Source: Candidatus Celerinatantimonas neptuna
GTDB lineage: Bacteria > Pseudomonadota > Gammaproteobacteria > Enterobacterales > Celerinatantimonadaceae
DNA: 64,000 nt
Direction of reading: 5' to 3'
Assembly (NCBI GenBank): GCA_911810475.1
Contig: OU461276.1
Location: forward strand, 2,034,001 to 2,098,000
The position numbers and the translations under genes were made by a program. The stretch's first letter is position 1. Every line of letters starts with the position of its first letter. The notes under the pieces are model-generated. The model was not told the DNA's origin. It was given only the letters and a program-made list of their open reading frames with translations, and did not search any database. Positions 40,095 to 48,532 of the stretch are shown here, piece after piece.

Positions 40095-40109
40095 TTTACC
40101 GACCTTTAC
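40095..40109 (-). promoter_or_regulatory. CpxR-box-like site between cpxR and fieF
   Basis: On the minus strand the sequence is GTAAAGGTCGGTAAA, a perfect GTAAA-N5-GTAAA repeat. It is 99 nt from the fieF start and 283 nt from the cpxR start within a 395-bp gap that holds no gene. It could serve autoregulation of cpxRA, expression of fieF, or both; its orientation reads toward cpxR. Confidence 0.7.
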
Positions 40110-40207
40110 ATAATAATATAATCAAATTCTTTTGATATATCAGGCTGATCCCTTTATAAGGCTTATATCGAGTATACTAAAGAGCGGTTCATTCTAGGGT
40201 AAATATT

Positions 40208-41116
40208 GTGTCTTATCAATATAACAAGCTCGTTCGACGGGCGACATTGCTGGCGACTTCCATTGCTCTTCTATTATTGGTGATCAAAAGTGTTGCTTAT
40301 GTTTTGACCGGAGCTGTGAGTATTCTTGCATCTCAGGTTGATTCGTTAATGGATATAGGTATTTCATTGGTCAACCTTTTTGCAGTCCGTTATGCACTTC
40401 GTCCACCAGATGAAGAACATCGGTTTGGTCATGGTAAGGTTGAACCTATCGCAGGGCTTGCACAGGCCGCTTTTATTTGTGGTACCGCCATTATACTGTT
40501 GTATACTGGGTTGGCTTCTGTATGGGAGCCAAGACCGATAGAACAATCATCTATTGGTTTGGTCGTTATGTTATTTTCGACCCTGGCAACAGCCATTTTA
40601 GTCGCTTATCAGCTCTATGTAGTACGCCGTACCAGTAATAGTGTCATAAAGGCTGATTCATTACATTATAGTATTGATATTTTGATGAATTTAGCGGTTG
40701 TTGCCGCGTTATTATTAGAACGTTGGGGATGGCATTGGGCCGACGGTATTTTTACGGTTGGTATTGCTTTATATATATTTAAGGGGGCCTGGCAAATCGG
40801 TTTTGATGCATTTCAGCATTTGTTGGATCGAGAGTTAGATGAGCCGGTTAAGCAACAGATTATGTCCATTACGCTTGAAACTCCAGGTATTCGTGGTGCT
40901 CATGATTTAAGGACCCGTCAGGCCGGCCAGGTGAAATTTATTCAACTTCATATTGAGTTGGATGATGAGTTACCGTTGATTGAGGCCCATAACCTTGGCG
41001 ATGAAGTTGAACGCCGTTTACTTAGCCATTGGCCTACGGCTGATATTTTATTGCATCTTGACCCTTTGTCAGTCATCGGAAATGAACCATCATTTGATTT
41101 TCAATCGGTAAATTAA
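40208..41116 (+). CDS. fieF: Cation-efflux pump FieF (CDF family)
   Basis: Proton-coupled exporter of ferrous iron and zinc, 302 residues, with six membrane helices. The transport-site ligands known for E. coli FieF are all present at the same numbers: Asp45 and Asp49 (QVDSLMDIG), His153 and Asp157 (SLHYSID). The C-terminal cytoplasmic dimerisation domain (PGIRGAHDLRTRQAGQVKFIQLHIELDDELPLIEAH) is intact. The start is GTG 40208. It faces cpxRA and is followed after 15 nt by cysE. Confidence 0.94.
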   Translation: MSYQYNKLVRRATLLATSIALLLLVIKSVAYVLTGAVSILASQVDSLMDIGISLVNLFAVRYALRPPDEEHRFGHGKVEPIAGLAQAAFICGTAIILLYTGLASVWEPRPIEQSSIGLVVMLFSTLATAILVAYQLYVVRRTSNSVIKADSLHYSIDILMNLAVVAALLLERWGWHWADGIFTVGIALYIFKGAWQIGFDAFQHLLDRELDEPVKQQIMSITLETPGIRGAHDLRTRQAGQVKFIQLHIELDDELPLIEAHNLGDEVERRLLSHWPTADILLHLDPLSVIGNEPSFDFQSVN

Positions 41117-41131
41117 GGGATATATGAATTT

Positions 41132-41905
41132 ATGACCCGTCAGCAGGTGTGGGAACAGATCCTAAAAGAGGCCAGGCAACTGACAATTGATGAGCCTATG
41201 CTTGGGAGTTTTTTTCATGCGACGATTTTAAATCATAAAAGCCTGCGTTCTGCGCTGAGTTTTCAACTTGCAAGTAAGCTGGATAGTACGACAGTTCAAT
41301 CGATCGTCCTTCGTGAAATAATCGAAGAGGCATGCCGAGCCGATAATCAAATTCTTGATGCGGCAGCAGCAGATATCATTGCAGTCGTCGAGCGTGATGC
41401 TGCTGTGGGTGATTATGCGATTCCATTACTTTATCTGAAAGGTTTTCATGCATTGCAGGGTTATCGGGTTTCTCATTGGCTGTGGATTAATGGACGCCGT
41501 TCATTAGCCAGTTATTTGCAGAATCAGATTTCGGTTGTCTTTGGTGTTGATGTGCACCCGGCCGCTCAAATAGGTCAGGGTATTATGTTCGACCATGCTA
41601 CCGGTATTGTTATTGGTGAAACAGCGATTATTGAAGACGAAGTTTCTATTTTGCAATCGGTGACACTAGGGGGAACTGGAAAAGAGAGTGGTGATCGTCA
41701 CCCTAAAATTCGCAAAGGGGTGATGATTGGTGCTGGTGCCAAGATCCTGGGCAATATTGAAGTCGGATGTGGGGCAAAAGTCGGTGCCGGGAGTGTTGTG
41801 TTACAGTCAGTTCCTGCTCATACAACTGTGGCTGGTGTCCCGGCTAAGATAGTTGGTCGACCTGATTGTGATAGCCCGGCGAGCAATATGAGTCAGTCGA
41901 TTTAA
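41132..41905 (+). CDS. cysE: Serine O-acetyltransferase CysE
   Basis: Cytosolic enzyme that acetylates serine with acetyl-CoA, the first step to cysteine. It has 257 residues: an N-terminal helical domain (EQILKEARQLTIDEPMLGSFFHATILNHKSLRSALSFQLASKL), then a left-handed beta-helix of hexapeptide repeats. The active site lies in IMFDHATGIVIGETAIIEDEVSILQSVTLGGTGKESGDRHPKI, with the catalytic His and Asp. The C-terminal tail is slightly short compared with E. coli (273 residues). It starts 15 nt after fieF, so the two may be co-transcribed. Confidence 0.95.
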   Translation: MTRQQVWEQILKEARQLTIDEPMLGSFFHATILNHKSLRSALSFQLASKLDSTTVQSIVLREIIEEACRADNQILDAAAADIIAVVERDAAVGDYAIPLLYLKGFHALQGYRVSHWLWINGRRSLASYLQNQISVVFGVDVHPAAQIGQGIMFDHATGIVIGETAIIEDEVSILQSVTLGGTGKESGDRHPKIRKGVMIGAGAKILGNIEVGCGAKVGAGSVVLQSVPAHTTVAGVPAKIVGRPDCDSPASNMSQSI

Positions 41906-41934
41906 TTTGAATTGGTCAGGTGGACTGGGAAAAG

Positions 41935-42186
41935 CTATTTATCCGCTTTGACAAGTTTAAAACGTGGTTGTGTTGTCCCATTACGATTGACCAGTTCATT
42001 AAACGAGCTTAATGGACGTACCCATAATTCTTTTTTCCCATAACATGGACGATAGAGAACCAGTAATTCTTCTGTTTCACTATGTCGTACCGTGTTGATG
42101 ACCTGGTAATTATTCCCTTTGAAATGTTGGTACAGCCCTGGAACAGGTTGTGATGCTTCATTGTCATTGAATGGTGAGTGACCCAC
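41935..42186 (-). CDS. DUF1653 domain protein
   Basis: A small soluble protein of 83 residues. The core PVPGLYQHFKGNNYQVINTVRHSETEELLVLYRPCYGKKELWVRPLSSFNELV matches the DUF1653 pattern (short all-beta domain with G-Y-H-x-K-G-x-x-Y and W-x-R-P). It converges with cysE, 30 nt apart, and stands alone. No function is established for the family to my knowledge. Confidence 0.85.
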   Translation of the reverse strand: MGHSPFNDNEASQPVPGLYQHFKGNNYQVINTVRHSETEELLVLYRPCYGKKELWVRPLSSFNELVNRNGTTQPRFKLVKADK

Positions 42187-42492
42187 GCTTTTCTCCTTGT
42201 TGCATTGTCCATGCAGCGGTATGCTGCACGTGTGATTTTGGTCGTGATGTTATCATCTTTGCAGGTATGGAGAGGTTACTGATCTATCTTTATTCTTCTA
42301 TAGTTTTTAATGATACAACGATTGGTCTGGAAATTTGGATGGGTCGTTTTATCGAATTTATGTTCAGTGAGTGTTTTGCAATATCTATTTTTATTGCAGA
42401 CAGATTTAATGCAGAAATTGGTCAAATTAAAATAGCCGAATGAAAAAGCTTGCTTAAACGGGCTTGGGTTATTTTACTAGATAGGAGTAACT
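42187..42492. other. Intergenic region, DUF1653 gene / zapB
   Basis: About 305 bp between divergent genes. A short hairpin, TGCAGC/GCTGCA (42211-42227), lies near the DUF1653 start. An AGGAG ribosome site for zapB is at 42482-42486. I see no other gene or operator. Confidence 0.4.
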
Positions 42493-42702
42493 ATGTCGTT
42501 TGAATTGCTCGAAGAGCTGGAAAAAAAAATCCAATCAGCAGTAGAAAATATTGAATTACTGCGTATGGAAGTTGATGAATTAAAAGAACAAAACAGTCAG
42601 TTGAGTGATGAAAACAACCGTCTTCATCAGGAACAACAAGCCTGGCAGGACCGACTAAAATCTTTACTTGGACGTATGAATAATGCAAACGTCGACAATT
42701 AA
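42493..42702 (+). CDS. zapB: Cell division protein ZapB
   Basis: A 69-residue protein that is coiled coil almost throughout (ELLEELEKKIQSAVENIELLRMEVDELKEQNSQLSDENNRL), the form of ZapB, a Z-ring-associated filament protein that binds ZapA. E. coli ZapB is about 81 residues, so this one is a little shorter. AGGAG 6 nt before the ATG sets the start. It converges with rraA; E. coli also has zapB near rraA. Confidence 0.9.
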   Translation: MSFELLEELEKKIQSAVENIELLRMEVDELKEQNSQLSDENNRLHQEQQAWQDRLKSLLGRMNNANVDN

Positions 42703-42717
42703 ATATATCTAGCCCAG

Positions 42718-42747
42718 ATTAACGCGACAGATTTCTGTTGCGTTAAT
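42718..42747. terminator. Bidirectional hairpin between zapB and rraA
   Basis: ATTAACGCGACAGA pairs with TCTGTTGCGTTAAT (one G-T wobble) around a 2-nt loop. It lies between two converging genes and overlaps the last codons of rraA. Confidence 0.7.
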
Positions 42748-43231
42748 CGAGATCAAGCGGATCAGGAGAAAGAATAATTCCTGTGGTATCGGCATAGAGA
42801 TGATCTTCGGGTAAGAAGGTAACTCCTGAGAAGTTTACGGGAATATTAATTTCGCCATTTTCATCTTCGAAATCAGCCCCGACAGGAATTGCTCCCATTG
42901 CCTGAATTCCTATTTCCAGATCTTCTAAAGCATCGACATCACGAATACATCCATAGACAACAATGCCTTCCCAATTATTATCTAATGCTGTTGCAGCAAT
43001 GGCTTCGTCGACAAGTGCCTTACGCATTGAACCACCGCCATCGATTAGCAGGACTTTCCCTTCACCGTTTTCCTGAACGGTCTGATTGATTAATCCGCTG
43101 GCTTCGAAGCATTTTATGGTCACGATCGCTCCACCGAATGATGATTTACCGCCGAAGCTGGCAAATATGGGGTCAACGACATCTACGGTATCTGCATATA
43201 TATCGCATAGTTCCGATGTGTTGTATTCCAT
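42743..43231 (-). CDS. rraA: Regulator of RNase E activity A (RraA)
   Basis: Binds RNase E and lowers its activity, altering mRNA decay. I place the start at 43231 ([34 protein letters not shown]), matching E. coli [12 protein letters not shown] and with AGGA upstream; the frame extends six codons further. The product is 162 residues. The central [40 protein letters not shown] and C-terminal [19 protein letters not shown] are fully conserved. RraA resembles aldolases but has no demonstrated catalysis. Confidence 0.95.
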   Translation of the reverse strand: MEYNTSELCDIYADTVDVVDPIFASFGGKSSFGGAIVTIKCFEASGLINQTVQENGEGKVLLIDGGGSMRKALVDEAIAATALDNNWEGIVVYGCIRDVDALEDLEIGIQAMGAIPVGADFEDENGEINIPVNFSGVTFLPEDHLYADTTGIILSPDPLDLD

Positions 43232-43564
43232 TATTGGGATCCTGCTCATAGTGACTAATGGCCCAAGTATAAACCCTAAGTGGCCGTTTTCAATTGAAAA
43301 AATATGAACTACTCAGTTATTTTGCGCTAAAAAAAGATGAATTTATAATTATAACTAGTTAGTTTTCTTATGAAAAACTTTATATATCATGCGGTTATTT
43401 TGTCGTTTTGATAAAGATGGTAAATACTCAGCTAAGATAATTTATAGATGATTTAGTGCGGGATAGATTCGTTCTGAATCGTAATTATTTGTGTTATAGC
43501 AGTACTTAGTAAAAGGACAAGAGTGATCCTCTTGCCCTTAATTATGTTTTTCTGTGACTTACAA
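43232..43564. other. A+T-rich intergenic region, rraA / hslU
   Basis: About 333 bp with no recognisable gene. It holds the hslVU terminator at 43511-43540 and must hold the rraA promoter. Nothing else stands out. Confidence 0.5.
43511..43540 (-). terminator. Terminator of the argS-ftsN-hslVU unit
   Basis: On the minus strand AAGGGCAAGAG pairs with CTCTTGTCCTT (one G-T wobble) around 5 nt, followed by TT and A-rich DNA. It begins 25 nt past the hslU stop. Confidence 0.75.
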
Positions 43565-44899
43565 TTACAAAATAAAGCGGGTTAAATCTTCATCTTCGAT
43601 TAATGTGCCCAGGTGTTTATTGACATAATCTGCATCGATAGTAATGGTTGAATTATCATACTCTGTGGCACTGAAGCTGATTTCTTCCATCAGTTTTTCC
43701 ATGACTGTATGTAAACGGCGAGCCCCGATATTTTCAGTGCGTTCATTTACCTGCCATGCTGCGTCTGCAATACGGGCAATACCTTCTTTAGTGAACTCAA
43801 TGCTGACATCTTCGGTTTTTAGTAATGCCTGATATTGTATGGTTAATGATGCATTGGGTTCTGTCAGAATTCGAATAAAGTCTTCGGCTGTTAATGCACT
43901 TAAGTTGACACGAATTGGCAGTCGCCCCTGTAGTTCTGGGATGAGATCTGATGGCTTAGCGACCTGGAATGCGCCAGATGCAATAAATAAAATATGATCA
44001 GTTCGGACCATCCCGTATTTTGTATTAACTGTTGAGCCTTCAACTAATGGCAGTAAATCGCGTTGAACACCTTCACGACTGACATCTGGGCCTGAAGTAT
44101 TTCCACGTTTACAGATTTTATCGATTTCATCTAAGAAAACGATGCCATGGTTTTCAACTGCAGCCAGGGCTTTTTCTTTTAATTCTTCAGGATTGAGCAG
44201 CTTAGCCGCTTCTTCTTCTGTCAGAACTTTGAGTGCTTCTTTGATTTTTAGCTTGCGTTTTTTAGTGTTGTTCTGGCCACCTAAATTCTGGAACATATTT
44301 TGGAGCTGATTAGTCATCTCTTCCATTCCGGGAGGCGCCATGATTTCAACGCCAACCTGAGGCAGAGCAACATCTATCTCAATCTCTTTATCATCGAGCT
44401 GATCTTCTCGCAATTTTTTACGGAAAATCTGGCGAGTATGATTATGATTTTCCCCCTCATCTTCCTGGCCCCAACTACTTTTTGCCGGAGGGAGCAGAGC
44501 ATCTAAAATTCGTTCTTCTGCGTTTTCTTCAGCCCGGAAGCGAACTTTCCCCATTTCCTGTTCACGGGTCATTTTCATCGCGACATCAGTGAGATCACGG
44601 ATGATCGTATCAACTTCTTTGCCGACGTAGCCGACTTCTGTAAATTTAGTTGCTTCAATTTTAATGAACGGTGCTTTGGCCAGTTTAGCTAGTCGTCTGG
44701 CAATTTCTGTTTTGCCGACACCTGTTGGCCCGATCATTAAGATATTTTTAGGGGTTACTTCCTGACGCAGCTCAGGATCAAGTTGCATTCGGCGCCAACG
44801 GTTACGTAATGCGATGGCTACAGCACGCTTTGCTTCGGCCTGCCCCACAATATGGCGGTCGAGCTCTGATACAATTTCACGTGGGGTCATTTCAGACAT
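43565..44899 (-). CDS. hslU: HslUV protease ATPase subunit HslU
   Basis: AAA+ unfoldase that feeds substrates to the HslV chamber. 444 residues. Walker [10 protein letters not shown] begins at residue 57, Walker B is VFLDEIDKI, and the arginine-finger region ([19 protein letters not shown]) is intact. The I-domain insertion (about residues 110-240) contains the usual acidic and charged stretch. The C-terminal tail ends ...LTRFIL, the motif that docks into HslV. It lies 22 nt after hslV. Confidence 0.97.
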   Translation of the reverse strand: MSEMTPREIVSELDRHIVGQAEAKRAVAIALRNRWRRMQLDPELRQEVTPKNILMIGPTGVGKTEIARRLAKLAKAPFIKIEATKFTEVGYVGKEVDTIIRDLTDVAMKMTREQEMGKVRFRAEENAEERILDALLPPAKSSWGQEDEGENHNHTRQIFRKKLREDQLDDKEIEIDVALPQVGVEIMAPPGMEEMTNQLQNMFQNLGGQNNTKKRKLKIKEALKVLTEEEAAKLLNPEELKEKALAAVENHGIVFLDEIDKICKRGNTSGPDVSREGVQRDLLPLVEGSTVNTKYGMVRTDHILFIASGAFQVAKPSDLIPELQGRLPIRVNLSALTAEDFIRILTEPNASLTIQYQALLKTEDVSIEFTKEGIARIADAAWQVNERTENIGARRLHTVMEKLMEEISFSATEYDNSTITIDADYVNKHLGTLIEDEDLTRFIL

Positions 44900-44921
44900 G
44901 TCAGAATCCTGTAATCAGTAA

Positions 44922-45449
44922 TTATTTGGTATCCAGTTCTTCAATAGTTTGGTTGGTATTCGTATAGATACAAATACCACCGGCTATTGTTAGACTTTTT
45001 TCAACAATTTCGTGGGCAGATAATTCGGTATTTTCCAGTAATGCCAAGGCTGCGGCCTGTGCATAGGGGCCACCAGAACCCATGGCAATCAAATCATGCT
45101 CTGGCTGAAGTACGTCACCATTACCCGTAATAATCAAAGAGGCAGTTTTATCAGCTACGGCTAGTAAAGCTTCCAGACGACGTAATGCACGATCTGTTCG
45201 CCAGTCTTTTGCCAGTTCTACAGCGGCTTTCATCAGTTGTCCCTGATGCATTTCCAGTTTTGCTTCAAAACGTTCAAATAACGTGAAGGCATCGGCGGTT
45301 CCGCCGGCGAATCCGGCTAAAACCTGATTGTTGTATAGCCTGCGAACTTTGCGTGCATTTCCTTTCATCACGGTGTTGCCCAGTGATACCTGGCCATCGC
45401 CACCGATGACGACTTTATTGCCGCGACGTACGGATACAATAGTAGTCAC
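44922..45449 (-). CDS. hslV: HslUV protease peptidase subunit HslV
   Basis: Proteasome-like peptidase; after removal of the initiator residue, Thr2 becomes the nucleophile. I place the start at GTG 45449 ([29 protein letters not shown]), preceded by GGAGAGG; a longer upstream frame would bury the catalytic Thr and cannot be right. 175 residues. DRTDR-type and [12 protein letters not shown] segments are conserved (here [19 protein letters not shown] and [16 protein letters not shown]). A sigma-32-like promoter lies 59-85 nt upstream. Confidence 0.95.
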   Translation of the reverse strand: MTTIVSVRRGNKVVIGGDGQVSLGNTVMKGNARKVRRLYNNQVLAGFAGGTADAFTLFERFEAKLEMHQGQLMKAAVELAKDWRTDRALRRLEALLAVADKTASLIITGNGDVLQPEHDLIAMGSGGPYAQAAALALLENTELSAHEIVEKSLTIAGGICIYTNTNQTIEELDTK

Positions 45450-45507
45450 AATAAACCTCTCCGTTGCATCGTTAAAACATGCATAATCGTTAAATATTGA
45501 TGAAGAT

Positions 45508-45534
45508 ATGGGGATGAAGACCCCTTTCTTCAAG
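45508..45534 (-). promoter_or_regulatory. Sigma-32-type heat-shock promoter of hslVU
   Basis: On the minus strand: CTTGAA at 45534-45529, a 15-nt spacer, then CCCCAT at 45513-45508, matching the sigma-32 consensus (CTTGAA and CCCCAT boxes). The region also folds as CCCCTT/AAGGGG. hslVU is a sigma-32 target in E. coli, and rpoH is encoded in this window. Confidence 0.75.
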
Positions 45535-45605
45535 GGGCTTAAGTCTATTATCTTCAGGAAGGATTTGATGATAATTATAAGAATAAATCATCAAAATAAT
45601 TCGAT

Positions 45606-46151
45606 TTAATTCCAATACCAGACTTGGCAACCATTTATATTATTGCGTTGAAGCCGGTGGAGATCTCTCTCGGCAGAGCGGCGTGTTTTATAAGGGCCAA
45701 GGATGACTCTGAACCAGGTCCCGTTTTTTCCTTCTGTCCTTCGTACTTCGCTTGACAGACCTGTAAAGGCAATTTTTGCCTTGAGAGTTTCTGCATCATG
45801 ACGATTACGAAGCGATGCACACTGCATTTGATATTGGTGGGTAGGTTTTTTTCGCTTCGGAACTTTGACTTTTACCTGTTTATTTTCAAGCTCGCGAATA
45901 TATGCAGGCTCTTTAGGGCGTTTAGGTAATGGTTTTACCGTAACCGGTTTAGTCGTTTGAGGTTGCACAGCCGTAGGTAAAGGGGCAGGTTTGGATGCTG
46001 AATTTTTCACATTCCAAAGAACCACGACAAAGCCTGCAATTACCACGACAAGGATAATGACTGCCAACCATGGAAAACGCCGTTTAGGAGGCGTTTTTTT
46101 TGTATTTCGTTTTTTGGGGGTTGGTTTGCGCCCTACATAATCACGAGCCAT
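45606..46151 (-). CDS. ftsN: Cell division protein FtsN
   Basis: Late divisome protein that activates septal peptidoglycan synthesis. 181 residues, shorter than E. coli FtsN (319), as in several marine relatives. A basic N-terminal cytoplasmic tail (ARDYVGRKPTPKKRNTKKTPPKRR) precedes one membrane helix (about 29-47). A Pro-rich linker follows, then a C-terminal SPOR domain (YQMQCASLRNRHDAETLKAKIAFTGLSSEVR ... RVILGPYKTRRSAERDLHRL) that binds denuded glycan. It starts 4 nt after argS and is followed by hslVU, the conserved order. Confidence 0.9.
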   Translation of the reverse strand: MARDYVGRKPTPKKRNTKKTPPKRRFPWLAVIILVVVIAGFVVVLWNVKNSASKPAPLPTAVQPQTTKPVTVKPLPKRPKEPAYIRELENKQVKVKVPKRKKPTHQYQMQCASLRNRHDAETLKAKIAFTGLSSEVRRTEGKNGTWFRVILGPYKTRRSAERDLHRLQRNNINGCQVWYWN

Positions 46152-46155
46152 TAGT

Positions 46156-47904
46156 TTACATCCGCTCTAAAGTTTTGATTCCCAGCAGCGCAAGCCCCTG
46201 CTTGATAACTTTTGCTGTTAAGGCTGCTAGTTGTAATCGAGAATTCATTAATGATGTCTCAGCCGATAACATTGGGCATGCTTCATAGAAACTCATAAAG
46301 TTTCCGCTCAGTGTATATAGATAATTACACAACAGATGCGGCATGCCTTTTTCTGCAACTAGATGGACGACATCATTAAACTGGATTAGTTGTTGGCTGA
46401 GCGCTATCTCTTGTTCTTGTTGTAATGAGATAGGCGCTTGATGTGTTTTAAGATCAAAGCCAGCTTTACGGAAAATAGCACAGATGCGAGCATAAGCATA
46501 TTGCAGATAAGGAGCTGTATTTCCGTTAAAAGCCAACATATTATCCCAGTCAAAGATATAGTCAGTGGTTCGGCTTTTTGACAGGTCTGCATATTTAACG
46601 GCTGCAATGGCAATTGTACTGGCTACGTTTTGCTGTTCTTCGAGTTCAAGTGTTGAATTTCTCTGGGTCAGTAGTTTTTCTGCCCGTGATTCGGCTTCAT
46701 CCAGCAAATCTTTTAGTTTTACTGTGCCACCAGTGCGTGTTTTAAACGGACGGCCATCTTTACCAAGCATCATGCCAAACATATGGTGCTCTAGTGGAAT
46801 GGATTCGGGAACATAACCAGCTTTACGGACAATTGACCATGCCTGCATCAGATGTTGATGTTGTCGACTGTCGATAAAGTAGAGTACCCTCTCTGCTTTT
46901 AATGTTTCGTAGCGATATTTAGCACAGGCAATATCAGTTGTAGTATAAAGATAGCCACCGTCTTTTTTGCGTACGATGACACCCATTGGTTCGCCATCTT
47001 TATTTTTAAACTCTGGCATAAAGACCACAATTGCGCCATTGTTTTCAACTGCAATGCTTTTTTTGATCAGATCATCAACGATTCCCGGGAGCATGTCATT
47101 ATAGAGGCTTTCTCCCATGACATCCTTTTTACTCAGAGAAACATTCATCCGGTCATAGGTTTTCTGATTATGATTTAAGGTGATGTCGACGAGCTTACGC
47201 CATAGCCTATGACAATGCTCGTCACCACCTTGAAGAAGAACAACGTAATGACGTGAGCGTTTAGCAAATGCTTCATCACTATCGTAGCGTTGCTTGGCTT
47301 CCCGGTAGAAACCTTCCAGATTGGCTAGACTGATTTGTGTTGGATCGATGCCTTGTTCGTTAGCAACGTCCTCCAGATTAGCAATTAACATACCGAATTG
47401 CGTTCCCCAGTCTCCGATATGATTGGCTCGGATAACATGGTTCCCTAAAAATTCTAAAGTGCGGGTTACAGCATCACCAATGATTGTAGAGCGGATGTGT
47501 CCTACATGCATCTCTTTGGCTACATTGGGGGCTGAGTAGTCAACAACAATTGTCTGGCTTTGATCGACTTTGACACCACATGTTTTCGAATGTGCCATTT
47601 GCTCAATCTGGTTTGCCAGCCAGTTGCTGTTCAGGTAAAAGTTGATAAATCCGGGACCTGCAATTTCTGTTTTTTCAACGAGTGTTGATTCGGGAATATT
47701 CTGAATAATCAACTCGGCTAATTCCCGTGGATTTTTTCCGGCGGGTTTGGCATTGACTAAAGCCAGATTGGTTGCCAGGTCTCCGTGGCTTTTATCCCGA
47801 CTGTTATCTACCATGATGCGCGCATTAAGTTCCTCTGGGAGGAGTTCTTTCTGCTTGAGTAAATGAATCGTTTCTTCAAGAAGTTCTTTAATACGCTTTT
47901 TCAT
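46156..47904 (-). CDS. argS: Arginyl-tRNA synthetase
   Basis: Charges tRNA-Arg with arginine. I use the start at 47904 ([18 protein letters not shown]), giving 582 residues (E. coli 577); the frame runs 25 codons further without family resemblance. The N-terminal tRNA-binding domain covers about residues 1-110. The class I HIGH motif appears as [12 protein letters not shown], and the KMSK region is degenerate as is common in ArgRS ([17 protein letters not shown]). The C-terminal anticodon domain starts near [14 protein letters not shown]. Leads the argS-ftsN-hslVU set. Confidence 0.96.
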   Translation of the reverse strand: MKKRIKELLEETIHLLKQKELLPEELNARIMVDNSRDKSHGDLATNLALVNAKPAGKNPRELAELIIQNIPESTLVEKTEIAGPGFINFYLNSNWLANQIEQMAHSKTCGVKVDQSQTIVVDYSAPNVAKEMHVGHIRSTIIGDAVTRTLEFLGNHVIRANHIGDWGTQFGMLIANLEDVANEQGIDPTQISLANLEGFYREAKQRYDSDEAFAKRSRHYVVLLQGGDEHCHRLWRKLVDITLNHNQKTYDRMNVSLSKKDVMGESLYNDMLPGIVDDLIKKSIAVENNGAIVVFMPEFKNKDGEPMGVIVRKKDGGYLYTTTDIACAKYRYETLKAERVLYFIDSRQHQHLMQAWSIVRKAGYVPESIPLEHHMFGMMLGKDGRPFKTRTGGTVKLKDLLDEAESRAEKLLTQRNSTLELEEQQNVASTIAIAAVKYADLSKSRTTDYIFDWDNMLAFNGNTAPYLQYAYARICAIFRKAGFDLKTHQAPISLQQEQEIALSQQLIQFNDVVHLVAEKGMPHLLCNYLYTLSGNFMSFYEACPMLSAETSLMNSRLQLAALTAKVIKQGLALLGIKTLERM

Positions 47905-47980
47905 GGTTAGGTTGTACCCGTGTGGTGTAAAGCTTGGTTTGAAATTCAGGCCGGTTATTTTAACGATAAACGATGACAAA

Positions 47981-48251
47981 CTCTAGGGCGTGTTGACGTT
48001 TGGTGGTTGAATTTTGTTCAAATGAAACGCGTTTTGAGCGCGACGCGGACTGTGAAGCTTAGTTTCCTAAGGGAACAGGCCGCAACAAAGTTCAATACGC
48101 GTTTCAATGAATCCAAAGGGCAACGTTTGCTGTTCATTTATTCTACGTTAGGTCCTGATTGTGTAGATGACTACATGGAACAGAACCTGCCTTGTCTAAA
48201 TAAACAGCAAAAAACTGCAAAAACATCGCCAAACGTCAACACGCCCTAGAG
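47981..48251. mobile_element. MITE-like element with perfect 23-bp terminal inverted repeats
   Basis: The ends 47981-48003 (CTCTAGGGCGTGTTGACGTT plus TGG) and 48229-48251 are exact reverse complements over 23 bp. The outermost CTAG lies at both edges and could be a 4-bp target duplication. Inside, TGAAACGCGT and ACGCGTTTCA form a second inverted pair and GTTTCC/GGGAAC a small hairpin. It is 271 bp and carries no transposase domain; an 80-codon frame inside it has no family resemblance. Non-autonomous mobile element by structure; parent family unknown. Confidence 0.85.
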
Positions 48252-48391
48252 ACTATTTATCTTTGGTTGGGTTTTTCGCTGTGTTTTTTTGTTGCTATAA
48301 CAGAATAGATGTTTCGGGGAATGTTGATCTTTGCTATGGTTGACTGATTTAGCTCGCCAAGTCTTATAAACTTGAATTCGATCTTAATCCA

Positions 48392-48463
48392 TATCAGAAA
48401 ACAAGACTGACACATCATGAATCAATCGTTATTTATTGTGACTTCTTATCCCGAGTTGAGGTT
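48392..48463 (-). repeat. Dispersed intergenic repeat, copy B
   Basis: Reverse complement matches copy A (15561-15632) at about 64 of 72 positions without gaps. It lies between the MITE-like element and the end of priA, 140 nt from the MITE edge. No coding potential. It is inverted relative to copy A. Confidence 0.75.
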
Positions 48464-48532
48464 TATTATCTGCGCTGAGACGTAAAATTCGTTTAATCTG
48501 AATAAAATTTAACGATCTAGGCTTAACCGCTT

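Noticed and set aside
40208-41905. fieF-cysE as a dedicated metal-sulfur operon
   Set aside because: The 15-nt spacing fits co-transcription, but nothing in the sequence shows a functional link.
48007-48249. 80-codon open frame inside the MITE-like element
   Set aside because: It runs into the terminal inverted repeat, has no family resemblance and no ribosome site; the repeat structure explains the sequence better.
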